Origin: Cordylochernes scorpioides
Taxonomy: Eukaryota; Arthropoda; Arachnida; Pseudoscorpiones; Chernetidae
DNA length: 64,000 nt
Assembly (NCBI GenBank): GCA_030710605.1
Contig: CP092877.1
Span: forward strand, 69,748,465-69,812,464
Reading direction: 5' to 3'
Shown one piece after another: positions 1 through 12,100 of this stretch. Below the pieces are notes generated by a model. That model was not told where the DNA came from. It made no database searches and worked only from the letters and a program-made list of their open reading frames with translations. The stretch's first letter is position 1. Every line of letters starts with the position of its first letter. Both the position numbers and the translations under genes were made by a program.

Positions 1-28
1 ATTGAGTGGAGATAAGAAAGAAGAACAG
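1..28 (+). repeat. 3' tail of SINE-E / LINE-E
   Basis: The window opens with attgagtggagataagaaag, the same tail that ends the copies near 14941, 15123, 15308, 37605, 41884 and 55461. It lies in the BRAP intron before exon 111-189. Confidence 0.75.
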
Positions 29-110
29 ATGGTTCATGGGAGGCTTTACTGTAGTATGATGTCCCCACCCTATGTCACCCCATGTTGTTATGGAATGTTG
101 CTGTGTGCAG

Positions 111-3100
111 CAAGGACATAGAGTACATGAGGATCATCCGCAGGAACAACTCCAACCATTACATGGCTCTCATCAAGTTTACTCATCAGGTAGCCAGAGC
201 CTTCTCATCAACATTACCTCTTTCTTCTACAGCTAGAGATTATCTCTCCCTTCTTCTGTAAACATATCTCTGTGAATACAAGGTAATAAGACCAAATCCA
301 AATAAATAAATAGTGTGTGACGTTTCGTAACAGTGTTGTTACCAAATGTGTAATACATTGTGTCACACACAATATATTTATTTTGATTTGGTCTTATTAC
401 CTTGTGTTTATTATCTATAATCCAAATTGTGCCTTATCATCTCTCTGTGAAAAAATAGTACAAATGTGAAATTGTACTGGGATCAGATGGATAAATTAAG
501 AAAAAGGCATCTCCTTATCGTGCAAATGAAAGTTTCTGATGGCTTGTGTCATCTATCAGAATAAATATCAACTATTCCTTGATTTTTAATTATTCCAGTA
601 TTGGCAAAATACCCATCCTTGATTAATAAAGAAAAGCTAACCACGTATGCATTTTGGACTGTTGGTCCTCATCAGCATGGTGCAAGCCATTAGCAACTTT
701 CAGTTTCACAATAAGGAGATGCCTTTTTCTCAATCTCTCTCTCTCTCTGATCCAGGAAAAGTTATCAAGGTTTAATAAAAAAAATCTTTGGTTCCTTTCT
801 CTTTAAAGAGTATTATTATATAGAGTACTAGATGAATGACCCGGGCAACGCCAGGGAAGTCACGTGCTCGCCGGCAGCCAACGGGCGCGCGCCGCCGGCA
901 GATCGCCCGCGTTCTAGAGGGCGCTGCTCGTGAGCTAAGTAGAATAATTTGAATATATAGTTTTAATAAATGATTTATATATTTTTTAAAATAGCCTATC
1001 GTCATCCCCGTTATTTTTTACCTATGTATGGGAATTTTGGTTTGAATTAGTGAACTACTGCGAATTTGTATACCGGGCATACAAACCAACAAACAGACAA
1101 ACATACAAACATTCATTTTTATAGATTGAAAACCCTGTACAATTTATAAACGAATAATATAAAGCATCAAGGGCTGCGTATCTTTATTATTCATTTTTAT
1201 ATATATAGATATCTTCTATCACTAAACAGGATCTTTGGGAGAGGCCACTACTTATCTTCAAACAGCTTGAGCAGCATGGACTCATGGAATTCGTGTAATC
1301 TTTACACAATGGGTAAAGAAACAACAAAAATATAACTTCTTTAATTTAACCGACTTTAATTCAACAGTTTTTTTTTAATCCAACAATCTGCCTATTTACT
1401 TTTAATTTACCGACTATAATTCAACATCGACTTTAATTCAACCGAAAATTCTGATCCCTTGGGATGTTGAATTAAAGACGTTGGACTGTGTGTGTGTGTG
1501 TAACCATTTCTTTCTCTCTCTTCCATACCTTATTTGAAATGGATAAATACATACAGGGAGAGAGAGAGAAATGGATTTACCAGTGGTGCACCCTTCCAGT
1601 AGTTTTTCCAGTTCTATTTCTAGGCCGCTCTACTATTGTATTGTTTGACCTTTTGTTGTTGTTGATATTTTGGCAATTGCTGGACTTAACATGTTGACAA
1701 TAAAAAAAATTAAATAAATGACTTATATGTATATCTATATATATAAAAATGAATGTTTGTATATTTGTTTGTTTGTTTGTATGTCCGGTATACAAATCCG
1801 CAGTAGTTCACTAAATCAAACCAAAATTTCCATACATAGGTAAAAAAATACGGGTAAGACAATAGGCTATTTTATAAAATATATAAATCAATTATTAAAA
1901 CTATATATTCAAATTATTCTACTTAGCTCACGAACAGCGCCCTCTATCAAAGATTAGAATAAATTATGCTGATGCAAACAATTAGATGATGCTAATAACA
2001 AACAATTATAAAAAAATCTTATCTAAATATATATCACTCGGGTAGATATGCACACGGGTCAATCCCGGGGCGAAGCCCGGGTCACCCGTCTAGTATTGAA
2101 TAAAAAAACATATATAATCAATATTATAAACTTGCAGAAAAAATAATGAAGTTTTAATTAGTTACACACACACACCACCATGTTGTGGTAAAATTTCTCA
2201 TTCAGTACTTTTGTCTGAAGATGGTAACAACGCTGTTACTGAAATGTCACACACTATTTATTTATTTGGTTCTTATTACCTTGTGATTTTAATTAGTTAG
2301 TTTAAAAATTTTTTTACTACATCAATCCTAAATTTTTTTTGGGGGGGGGGGGGGGGGTTTGTAAATGAATACTTTTCCTATACAGTAGAACCTCTCCCTG
2401 TAAAGGACAACACCTAATTGCAGAGCCAAAGTGTCCTTTAGGGAGAAATGTCCTCTTACCGGAGTATTACTATATAACAAAAATGGCAATTCTGGCGATG
2501 AAAACTGTCCTTTGTAGAGAGTTGTCCTCTAACATGAGTGTCCTCATATGGAGGTTCTACTGTATTTAAACTTTCATTTATATGCATATTTTAAAAAATC
2601 TGCACAAATTTTTCATCTAAATGGAAGTTATGTTGGGAGAATGAAAGGGGAATTATATCATGACTGTGTGACAGTTGGCTGCTGATGAATTCTTCAAGAA
2701 CTTTAACGGGGTGGTGTTCGGCCCCCTCTCCCACATCTGTCATCTGGTGTATGTGGCCCAGGTGATCACCATTGAGAAATCTCAGGTAGGTGCTCATCTA
2801 TGGCTGGCTGGGTGCACAGGTGAATGAGTTAGAGAGATTGAAACTGATTTATTACAATGTTCATATAAGATTATATAAGGTTAAATACAGAATAAATATA
2901 TATATATTTTTTGGCTTATCCCTAGTACACGTGGTACAGGCCATGATAATCATGGTGGGTAGTTAGCGACTGCTTTTACTGTAAGCGCACCACATGTCTA
3001 CACATATGAAAAGCAGTTCGACTTTGCACTTACAAATGTGCCAGAGCCCCGTTTGGTTACTTGCACTCGCTGGTGGGGTTGGACTTTTGCAAGAATCGGA

Positions 3101-6100
3101 GGCCATTGGAGCATTTTTTTTTAAATTTTAAACAGAAAAAAGTGTCCAATGCGGGAATCGAACCCGGGTCGTAGTGGTTGAAAACCAAACGGTTTAACCA
3201 GCCTTCCACCGACCCCCAAATATAAATATGAATATATATAATGATGATAAATATATGAAAAAATAGATAAAAAATATATAAAATAATTGATAAATATACA
3301 TATATATATAATATATACAGTCTTCATCATGAGTTAGAGAGTATATTTTAAAGGCCAAGACACTTCAACATTACTTCTTACCTCTCCAGGGATACAGAGG
3401 AGGAGCTGCGTCTGTACTCATGTTAGAGTTGGCAGCAAAGGCGTCTTCTTCTACGTTAGGAATGGCCTCAAATTACGGGAAAATTCAAGCTTTCACCAAA
3501 GTGTACTTGGATCATGATGCCATGAACAATGAAAGGTATACCCCCTATACCCCATTTCATGAGCTCAAGGATCATGAACTCATGGAATTCGTGTAATCTT
3601 TACACAAGGGGATAAGAAACAACAAGAGTGAAAACTGGCTTGTCAATAGACCCATTGTGAAAATCCTTGGCTCAAAAGCCTTTGAAATACACAATAAAGA
3701 TACCAATCATTACACATAAGGCATAATTTGGATTATAGATTAGAACTACCAGAAAATAAGACCAAATTTTGAATTTGGTCTTATAACTTCTAGTGTGATA
3801 CTCATTGGCAAATCATTTTCTTTAAACTCTAATATAAGGAAATGTATCATAATAGTAATTGATTTGATAAAGTAACCATTAAAAATTAACAAAGTTTATT
3901 GACACCTAGTCAACATTCATTAAACAAAAATAAAAAAGACAATATGTACATTAAAATTATTTGCATCAGACTGATCCCTCACTGAAGGAATATCTGGAAT
4001 TTATCAACTGTCTGCCGCCTTGAATTCAGACTACTCAAAAAGGTTTAAAATCACCTGGATTTGATGATCTGGAGACAGTTCGCGGCGGTCTCGACACCAG
4101 TTGTTCCCAGGGTGGTCCTCAGACCTTCTCTTTCTTCTCCAATCTACTCCTCACAGGTTTATGCTTCTGAATCCTGTCTCCTATTAGCGTCTTATATTAT
4201 TATCCCTAGTACACGTGGTACAGGCCATGATAATCATGGTGGGAAGAAGTAGGCGACTGCTTTTACTGTAAGTGCACCACATGCCTACACATGTGAAAAG
4301 CAGTTCGACTTTGCACTTAAAAATGTGCCAGAGCCCCGTTTGGTTACTTGCACTCGCTGGTGGGGTTGGACTTTTGCAAGAATCGGGGGCCATTAAAGCA
4401 TTTCTTTTTTTTTATCAGAAAAAAGTGCCCAATGCGGGAATCGAACCCCGGTCGTAGCGATCGAAAACCAACGGTTTTGACCATCCTTCCACCGACCCCC
4501 TATTAGTGTCTTACCACCTACCACACAACTACCTGTTTCACGCATTACCACATGTACTACTCTGATCAAAAGGTTTAGATACTTTGCTCATAAGTTAAAA
4601 AAAACTTTATTATTCTACCAAATTCAAATTGTCCCCTTCAAAGTAGTCTCCGTTGGCCGCGATGCACTTCAGCCACCTTTTTTTCCAGTCGGCAAAACAC
4701 CTCTGGTAGTCTGTTTTCGGGATCGCCTTCATGGCCTTCTTCGATTCCACTTTAATCTCTTCTATGCTCTGAAATTTCTGACCCTTTAACTTTTTTTTGA
4801 GCTTTCCAAAAAGGAAGAAGTCGCAGGGGGCCAAATCGGGACTGTAGGGGGGTTGGGGGAACAGAGAGGTTGAGTGGTCCTGCAGGAACTTCGAGATTTT
4901 GAGGGCTGTGTGCACCGGCGCGTTATCGTGGGGGAGGATCCACGACTTGCTCCTCCACAGCTCCGGCCGTTTCTGCCTGAACGCTTCCCTCAATCGCCTC
5001 AAAACTCCCAGATATTGTAGAGCCTTGTTGTTGAAATTCATGTTGAACGATGCCCTGGTAGTCGAAGAACACCGTCAACATGACCTTGACTTTGCTGGGA
5101 GCCTTCCTCGCTTTCTTTAGTCTCGGCTCATTTTTGAAGCGTCACTCCGATGCCTGTTGGGTAGTTTCCGAATAAAAGCCGTAAATCTATGTTTCGTCTC
5201 CAGTAATGACCCTCTTCAGCAATTCGGGGTCATCGGTTGTCGCTTTGAGATTGAGACTGGCCGTTTCTTTCCGGGCGTTCTTTTGATCAAAAGTCAAATC
5301 TTTGGGAACGAGAACGGCGTTGAGTCTTCTCACTCCCAAAATGTCCTTCATTATCGATTGAGTCAACCCAAATGATATCCCTGCTTCTTCAGCGACCTCC
5401 CTGACAGTTATTCGTCGGTCTTCACGCACCAGTTCCAACACCTTGTCCACTTTTTCAGGCGTGGTTGATGTGGACGGTCTCCCGGAACGCTCGTTGTCGG
5501 CGGTCTCTTCCCGACCCTCCTTGAAGCGATTGTACCACTCGAAAACTCGTCTTCGGCTCGTGATGGCATCCTCGTAGGCTGTTTGCAACATCCAAAAAAT
5601 GTCGGCACCCTTGAATCCGTTTTTCACACAGAACTTGATGCAAATTCGTTGATCCTCCATTTCGGTGACTAATGAAATCGAAGCACGTGCAAAATGGCTT
5701 CACTTCGAACAGCCGCTGCTTGTGCTGTTGTGGCGCATGATTTTTAAAAATTGGCAGGTCTCCAAGCCAAGGGCGACGCTTGCGTTTGCCACAAACCAGG
5801 AGAAAATATATTGAGTTTTCAGGATTTTATGAACAAAGTGTCAAAACCTTTTGATCAGAGTAGTGTACTAAATGTCCAATATGTGCACAGAAGTCCTGTC
5901 TACCCCTCCTAGGACACACAGAGCTGCCCACCTGTCCTGTGTGTCTGGAGCGGATGGTGAGTCTACCTCCATCTCTGTCAGCAGTATCCCTCCTGACCTT
6001 GTTGGAATACATAGGATGAGTCAGTGGAGGGCATCCTCTCCTCCGATCTCTCCCAGGCTTCCAGCTGGAGTGACTCCAAGTAATTTCTCTTGTTTTTTTT

Positions 6101-9100
6101 GGATATTTGGGGAATTAACTTGCCATCTGTACATTATATAACCTCTTTATTTCTACTGATTATAATTCAATGCTTACCTTATCTTTTTTCACAGTGTTTC
6201 AAATCCCAATTGGCATATATAATTTAACAGACTATAATTCAACACTGACTTTTTAATTCTACTGGCTATAATTCAATGCTTACCTTTTTGTCCCACTCGA
6301 ATTCAAATTAATTGATAATTAATTAATATTATTTAATATAATTAATTTAACAAACTATAATTAAATTTATATAAAAGGGCGTACCTGGATCTGTAAAAGA
6401 AAAAAAAAACAATTTTTTTCTTAAAATATTTCGAGAGATTGCTCCCTCTTTATCAATTTATTGCACAGTGAATTTAATTTACAATTTATTGTACATCATA
6501 TGGAAATAAATTTGTCATTGGTCAAAAATAATTATTGATAATGATTAAAAAAAAAAAAAAATTAAAAAAAAAATAATAATAATAAAATAAAATATTTTGA
6601 AAATTAAAGGCTTTTTATAGTAGTGCAATATTTTTTAATGATTTTGAAACAAAATTTAAGGAAATAAAAATAAGAAACAAATTAATTTGACTGCGGTTAT
6701 TAGAAAAAAAAATTAAGTTAAAAGAGACAAATAAGGTTCGGGGATTTCTTCATATCTGTTTACACTAGCAGGGTCCTTCATTGATGCTATGGCCTCCAGG
6801 AACTTCCTCTGGTGTGAGTTCTGGATGCCCCTGTAAATAGTGGCAGTATTTTCCCAATCTGGCTGATGTCCCGATCGGAGACCATGCTCCACCATGGCAA
6901 ACCTTTCTTTTGCATACTTCCAAGAAGATTTGTGTTCTTGGAGTCTGGTCCCAAGGAAACGGCCTGTCTCTCCAATGTAGGATACATTGCAGCTTTTACA
7001 TGGGATCCTATACACAACGTCCTTTGTGTTCCCTATCTCCACTTTCTATTTTGTTATTGTATTTCGGACTATAGTCTTTAAAGATGGTGCATTTTTAAAA
7101 ACAGTGGTTATTCCAGAATTTTTTAAAATATGAGCTATTTTCTCAGCTCCTGCTCCATATAGCATTATACATTTATTTTTCAATTCTTTTTTACTATGAA
7201 AGCTATTAATTTTATACGAATGTTTTTTGATGAATTCCTTTGTATATCCATTCGATATTAATTCTTCCTGGATAGTGTTCAATTCTATATATTTAAGTTT
7301 ATCAGTGGAGCAATGTGTGAAGGCACGCTTGGTGAGAGTTTTTACAACGGAAATTTTATGGCAGATAGGACCAAAGGAGTTGGCATGGAGGTATACTGGT
7401 GAGTGGCTAGGTTTTCTAAAAACAGTGGTTTGAAGATAATTTAATTTATTTTCAAAAAGTATATCTAAAAAGGGTAGGTAGCCATTAGACTCATTTTCAG
7501 TTGTGAATTTTAAGAGGGGGTAAAAGCTATTTAAAAATGCCAAGGTATTCTCAATATGGTCTGTAGCCACTATAGCCATCACGTCATCAACATATCTTGC
7601 CCAGTACTTAATGGTAGTATTGAATCTTTCATTTACCAGGATGTCAAGACAGTTTAAGACGAGATCAGCTAAGAATGGAGAGAGGGGACTTCCCATTGGG
7701 ATACCATTGACTTGCTGGTATATGTTGTTATTGAAAGAAATTTACAAACGTTTATCACGATGGAAACAACATCTTTCATTCAATCATGAATACCTTATAA
7801 TTCGTTTCATTACCCCTAGCTTAAGGTTAAAAGACCCAGTTTTAACCAACAAATCTAAATCCTTCTTTTTGAAAATTGGGTACAAACTTCTAAATTTTAG
7901 AATTTCAAATTGCCATACTCAAATTAGTAAGCTGAATAAAATTAAAGAAAACATCTCAAACCAATTATCTAATAATCTTAGCTCCGATATATTTGATTCA
8001 ATAAATGAAAAACTAAAGGAAATAAGTGATAAGGAAACAAATTCAATCAAAAGTAGACATCAAAAAAAGAAAATATTTTGGGTTAAAAAATATGGTTTCC
8101 CAAGTCCTATTAATAAAACAAACCATATTCATAACCTATCCCATAGAGTTTTAACAGAAAAAGAAACAGAGATACTATCACATGGATTAAAATACATTCC
8201 ATCCCACCCAATTGATGTGCCTAAAACATTAGCAGCAGTTGAAACTTCCTTGCAACATCTAAATGAGACTGAAAAATTAATCTACGCAATAAAATTATTC
8301 CATTAATAAACAAATCTAAAAATAATTTATCAAAAAATCTTAGTCATGCAGACAAAAATATTCTAAAATCACTAAGAACAGATAGCAGTATTGTTATCAC
8401 AACAGCTGATAAGGGAAGCGCCACTGTTATCTTGAACAAACAAGATTACACACAAAAAATGGAGAATCTCTTAGAAGATAAAAATTCTTATCGAAAAGTA
8501 AAAAATATCTGCATTAATGATCTAGTAAAAAAGTTCAACAAAAAATTGACAGAAGGAAAAAAGAAAAGTTTACTAACAGAAGAAATAATAAAAAAACATA
8601 AAATGATTAAAGCCTCCATGCCTATCATCTATGGATTACCAAAAATACATGAAGAAAAAAATCCATTAAGACCAATCATTGCATCCTGTAATTCAGTTAC
8701 ATATAATCTTTCCAAATATCTAGTTAAAATACTCAACCCTATTCGTACAAAATTCAAATATGTCGTCAAGAATCCCGAAGAAATACTCCAAAAAACAAAA
8801 AATATATTTAATATAAAAAATCACTCATTAGTATCGTTTGATGTTCGCAACTTATTCACCTGCCTAGATCACAAATTAGTGCTGACAACTCTAGAAAAAA
8901 CCTTAACAGATTTCAATCTAGAATTACCTTCAAATACAATCATATATTTGATTGAGATCTGTTTGGAATTTTCCTATTTCTGTTTCAATAACAACATATA
9001 CCAGCAAGTCAATGGTATCCCAATGGGAAGTCCCCTCTCTCCATTCTTAGCTGATCTCGTCTTAAACTGTCTTGACATCCTGGTAAATGAAAGATTCAAT

Positions 9101-12100
9101 ACTACCATTAAGTACTGGGCAAGATATGTTGATGACGTGATGGCTATAGTGGCTACAGACCATATTGAGAATACCTTGGCATTTTTAAATAGCTTTTACC
9201 CCCTCTTAAAATTCACAACTGAAAATGAGTCTAATGGCTACCTACCCTTTTTAGATATACTTTTCGAAAATAAATTAAATTATCTTCAAACCACTGTTTT
9301 TAGAAAACCTAGCCACTCACCAGTATACCTCCATGCCAACTCCTTTGGTCCTATCTCCCATAAAATTTCCGTTGTAAAAACTCTCACCAAGCGTGCCTTC
9401 ACACATTGCTCCACTGATAAACTTAAATATATAGAATTGAACACTATCCAGGAAGAATTAATATCGAATGGATATACAAAGGAATTCATCAAAAAACATT
9501 CGTATAAAATTAATAGCTTTCATAGTAAAAAAGAATTGAAAAATAAATGTATAATGCCATATGGAGCAGGAGCTGAGAAAATAGCTCATATTTTAAAAAA
9601 TTCTGGAATAACCACTGTTTTTAAAAATGCACCATCTTTAAAGACTATAGTCCGAAATGCAATAACAAAACAGAAAGTGGAGATAGGGAACACAAAGGAC
9701 GTTGTGTATAGGATCCCATGTAAAAGCTGCAATGTATCCTACATTGGAGAGACAGGCCGTTTCCTTGGGACCAGACTCCAAGAACACAAATCTTCTTGGA
9801 AGTATGCAAAAGAAAGGTTTGCCATGGTGGAGCATGGTCTCCGATCGGGACATCAGCCAGATTGGGAAAATACTTCCACTATTTACAGGGGCATCCAGAA
9901 CTCACACCAGAGGAAGTTCCTGGAGGCCATAGCATCAATGAAGGACCCTGCTAGTGTAAACAGATATGAAGAAATCCCCGAACCTTATTTGTCTCTTTTA
10001 ACTTAATTTTTTTTTCTAATAACCGCAGTCAAATTAATTTGTTTCTTATTTTTATTTCCTTAAATTTTGTTTCAAAATCATTAAAAAATATTGCACTACT
10101 ATAAAAAGCCTTTAATTTTCAAAATATTTTATTTTATTATTATTTTTTTTAATTTTTTTTTTTTTTTAATCATTATCAATAATTATTTTTGACCAATGAC
10201 AAATTTATTTCCATATGATGTACAATAAATTGTAAATTAAATTCACTGTGCAATAAATTGATAAAGAGGGAGCAATCTCTCGAAATATTTTAAGAAAAAA
10301 ATTGTTTTTTTTTTTTTTTCTTTTACAGATCCAGGTACGCCCTTTTATATAATTTTAATTAATGGATCGCCTTTTGACTCAAACTATAATTAAATTGTTG
10401 TTGTTGTTTCTTATCCCCTTGTGTAAATATTACACAAATTCCATAAGTTCACATATTCCATATTTACATAATTCAACCGACTATAATTCAACACTTTCTT
10501 TTATTATTTTACTATTTTTCAAATCCCATTTGGCCTATTTAACTGACTATAATTCAGCCCAGACTTTAATTCAACCAAAAATTCTGATTCCCTTAGGGTG
10601 TTGAATTAAAGAAGTTGGACTGTAAATTAAGACTTTCTTTTGCACAAATTTGCATTATAATGTCCTTACTGCAATGAAATAATATTGGAAATGCCTGGCT
10701 CATCAGTGGTAAGCTCTTCCAGTAGTTAATAAACTGTTGAAATCACTGGGAGGGTTCACCACTGATGAGCCAGGCCCTCCCAATATTCTTGTCATTACAG
10801 TAAAGACAGTAAGAAAAACATTATTATTATTTTTTTAAATCTCGTCCTAAAATAGTTTCAATTTTATAATTTTTATTTTCACTTCTTTCTCACATATGCA
10901 GTCAATTCTTGATTTAATATTCAGTCTGGAGAGCAGAAATTTCTTTAAAAATCTCTTTCCGGTAACTTTGTTGTTACCATCATCAGACAAAAGTACTGAA
11001 TAAGGTAATAAGACCAAATCCAAATGAATAAATATTGTGTGATGTTTATGTAACAGCGTTGTTACTACCTTCAATTCAGTACTTTTGTCTGATAACAGCA
11101 TTGTTATTGAAACGTCACACATATTTATTTATTTGGTATTATTTACCTTGTTAAAATAAGAACATTAGGCCTCCAAGAAAAGTTTCTTTTTTAAATATTT
11201 TTTATTTAGAAATTTCTCAAGCTTTCGGGCAAGAAAACCCTTCTACGGGAGAAAGCTTGTAAATAAAAATATAAAAAAAAAAAAAAACTTTTCTTCGGAG
11301 GCCTAATGTTCTTATTTTAATTTTGATTCAAGGGATTATTTTATTTAATTATAACCGTGTGTTTCTAACTTAGACCCAGTAATCCCATTGTCAGTAGAGG
11401 TAACCCTAGACTGTGTGGAGCAGCTGTGTTATCTGCAAGCTGTGCCAGGCCTCCGAACAAGACAAGAAGTTGAGGTGTTTTGGATGTCGGGCTCAGGAGG
11501 TAAGTCTTCCTGACACATTTCTAAACTGTTAAAACATCTATTTTATTTCTCTAGTTAATGATAAAGCACAATTTGGATTATAGAGTATAACTATAAGAAA
11601 ATAAGACCAAATCCAAATAAATTAATAGTGTGTGACGTTTCGATAACAGTATTGTTGCCAAACATCATTAAACAAAAGAAAAATGAAAATTTTTACTTTT
11701 GTCTGATGATGGTAACAATGGTGTTATCAAAACGTCGCACACTATTAATTTATTTGGATTTGGTCTTATTTTCTTATAGTTTCTCTCTTTGATTATATAT
11801 GCTCAGCTCTCATTGTGGTAGGAGCTTGCTACTGGAATATTATCATTGTTGTTTCTTATTCTCCTTGGGTAAAGATTATACAAATTCCATTAGTTCATGC
11901 TCCTCGAGTTGTTTGATGATAAGCTGTAGCCTCTTCCAAAGGTCCTGTTTAGTGCATCTAATGCAAGTCAAAATGTGTTCTGCTGGTGTCAAGCTACATT
12001 TTGGGCTACAAGCATTATCTTGTTATTTTCTATCTTCAATGGCTTGAGATGGATTGTTCTAAAAGAAATTATCCTTAATTACTAGTAGTTCCAATTAACA

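Larger units (their letters stand above)
4557..5863 (-). mobile_element. mariner element, broken
   Basis: TIRs begin ctactctgatcaaaaggttt on the left, with the complement on the right, flanked by TA. They enclose one transposase gene split by frame breaks (see the two coding remnants). The right end is only about 27 bp from the BRAP exon at 5891, so the element supplies most of the sequence just upstream of that splice acceptor. Confidence 0.85.
6351..10396. mobile_element. Penelope-like element with inverted truncated partner and target-site duplication
   Basis: Left part (about 6367-7725, minus strand) is the 3' 1.35 kb of the element. Right part (7726-about 10379, plus strand) is a longer copy. 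They meet head to head at 7725/7726, where the left copy stops inside its NNNIYQQ region. Both outer ends carry gggcgtacctggatctgtaa or its complement. The flanks aaactataattaaatt (about 6352-6367 and 10380-10395) match exactly and look like a target-site duplication. A partial inverted copy beside a fuller one is typical of Penelope insertions. Confidence 0.88.

Noticed and set aside
772-1005. 77-codon minus ORF
   Set aside because: Falls inside a Helitron-like element and flanking AT-rich sequence.
3150-3217. tRNA gene (A and B boxes)
   Set aside because: These boxes belong to the SINE-1 head. No copy folds into a full cloverleaf and all continue into the SINE body.
3391-3536. Extra BRAP exon (starts after ctctccag, ends before gtatac)
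   Set aside because: The sequence matches the dispersed SINE-C core at 16422-16815 and does not fit BRAP, whose phases join directly from 2785 to 5891.
4196-4500. ORFs in SINE-1 copies (61-115 codons, also at 19372, 21327, 27378, 43709, 45637, 51123)
   Set aside because: They recur in every SINE copy in varying frames and carry no domain.
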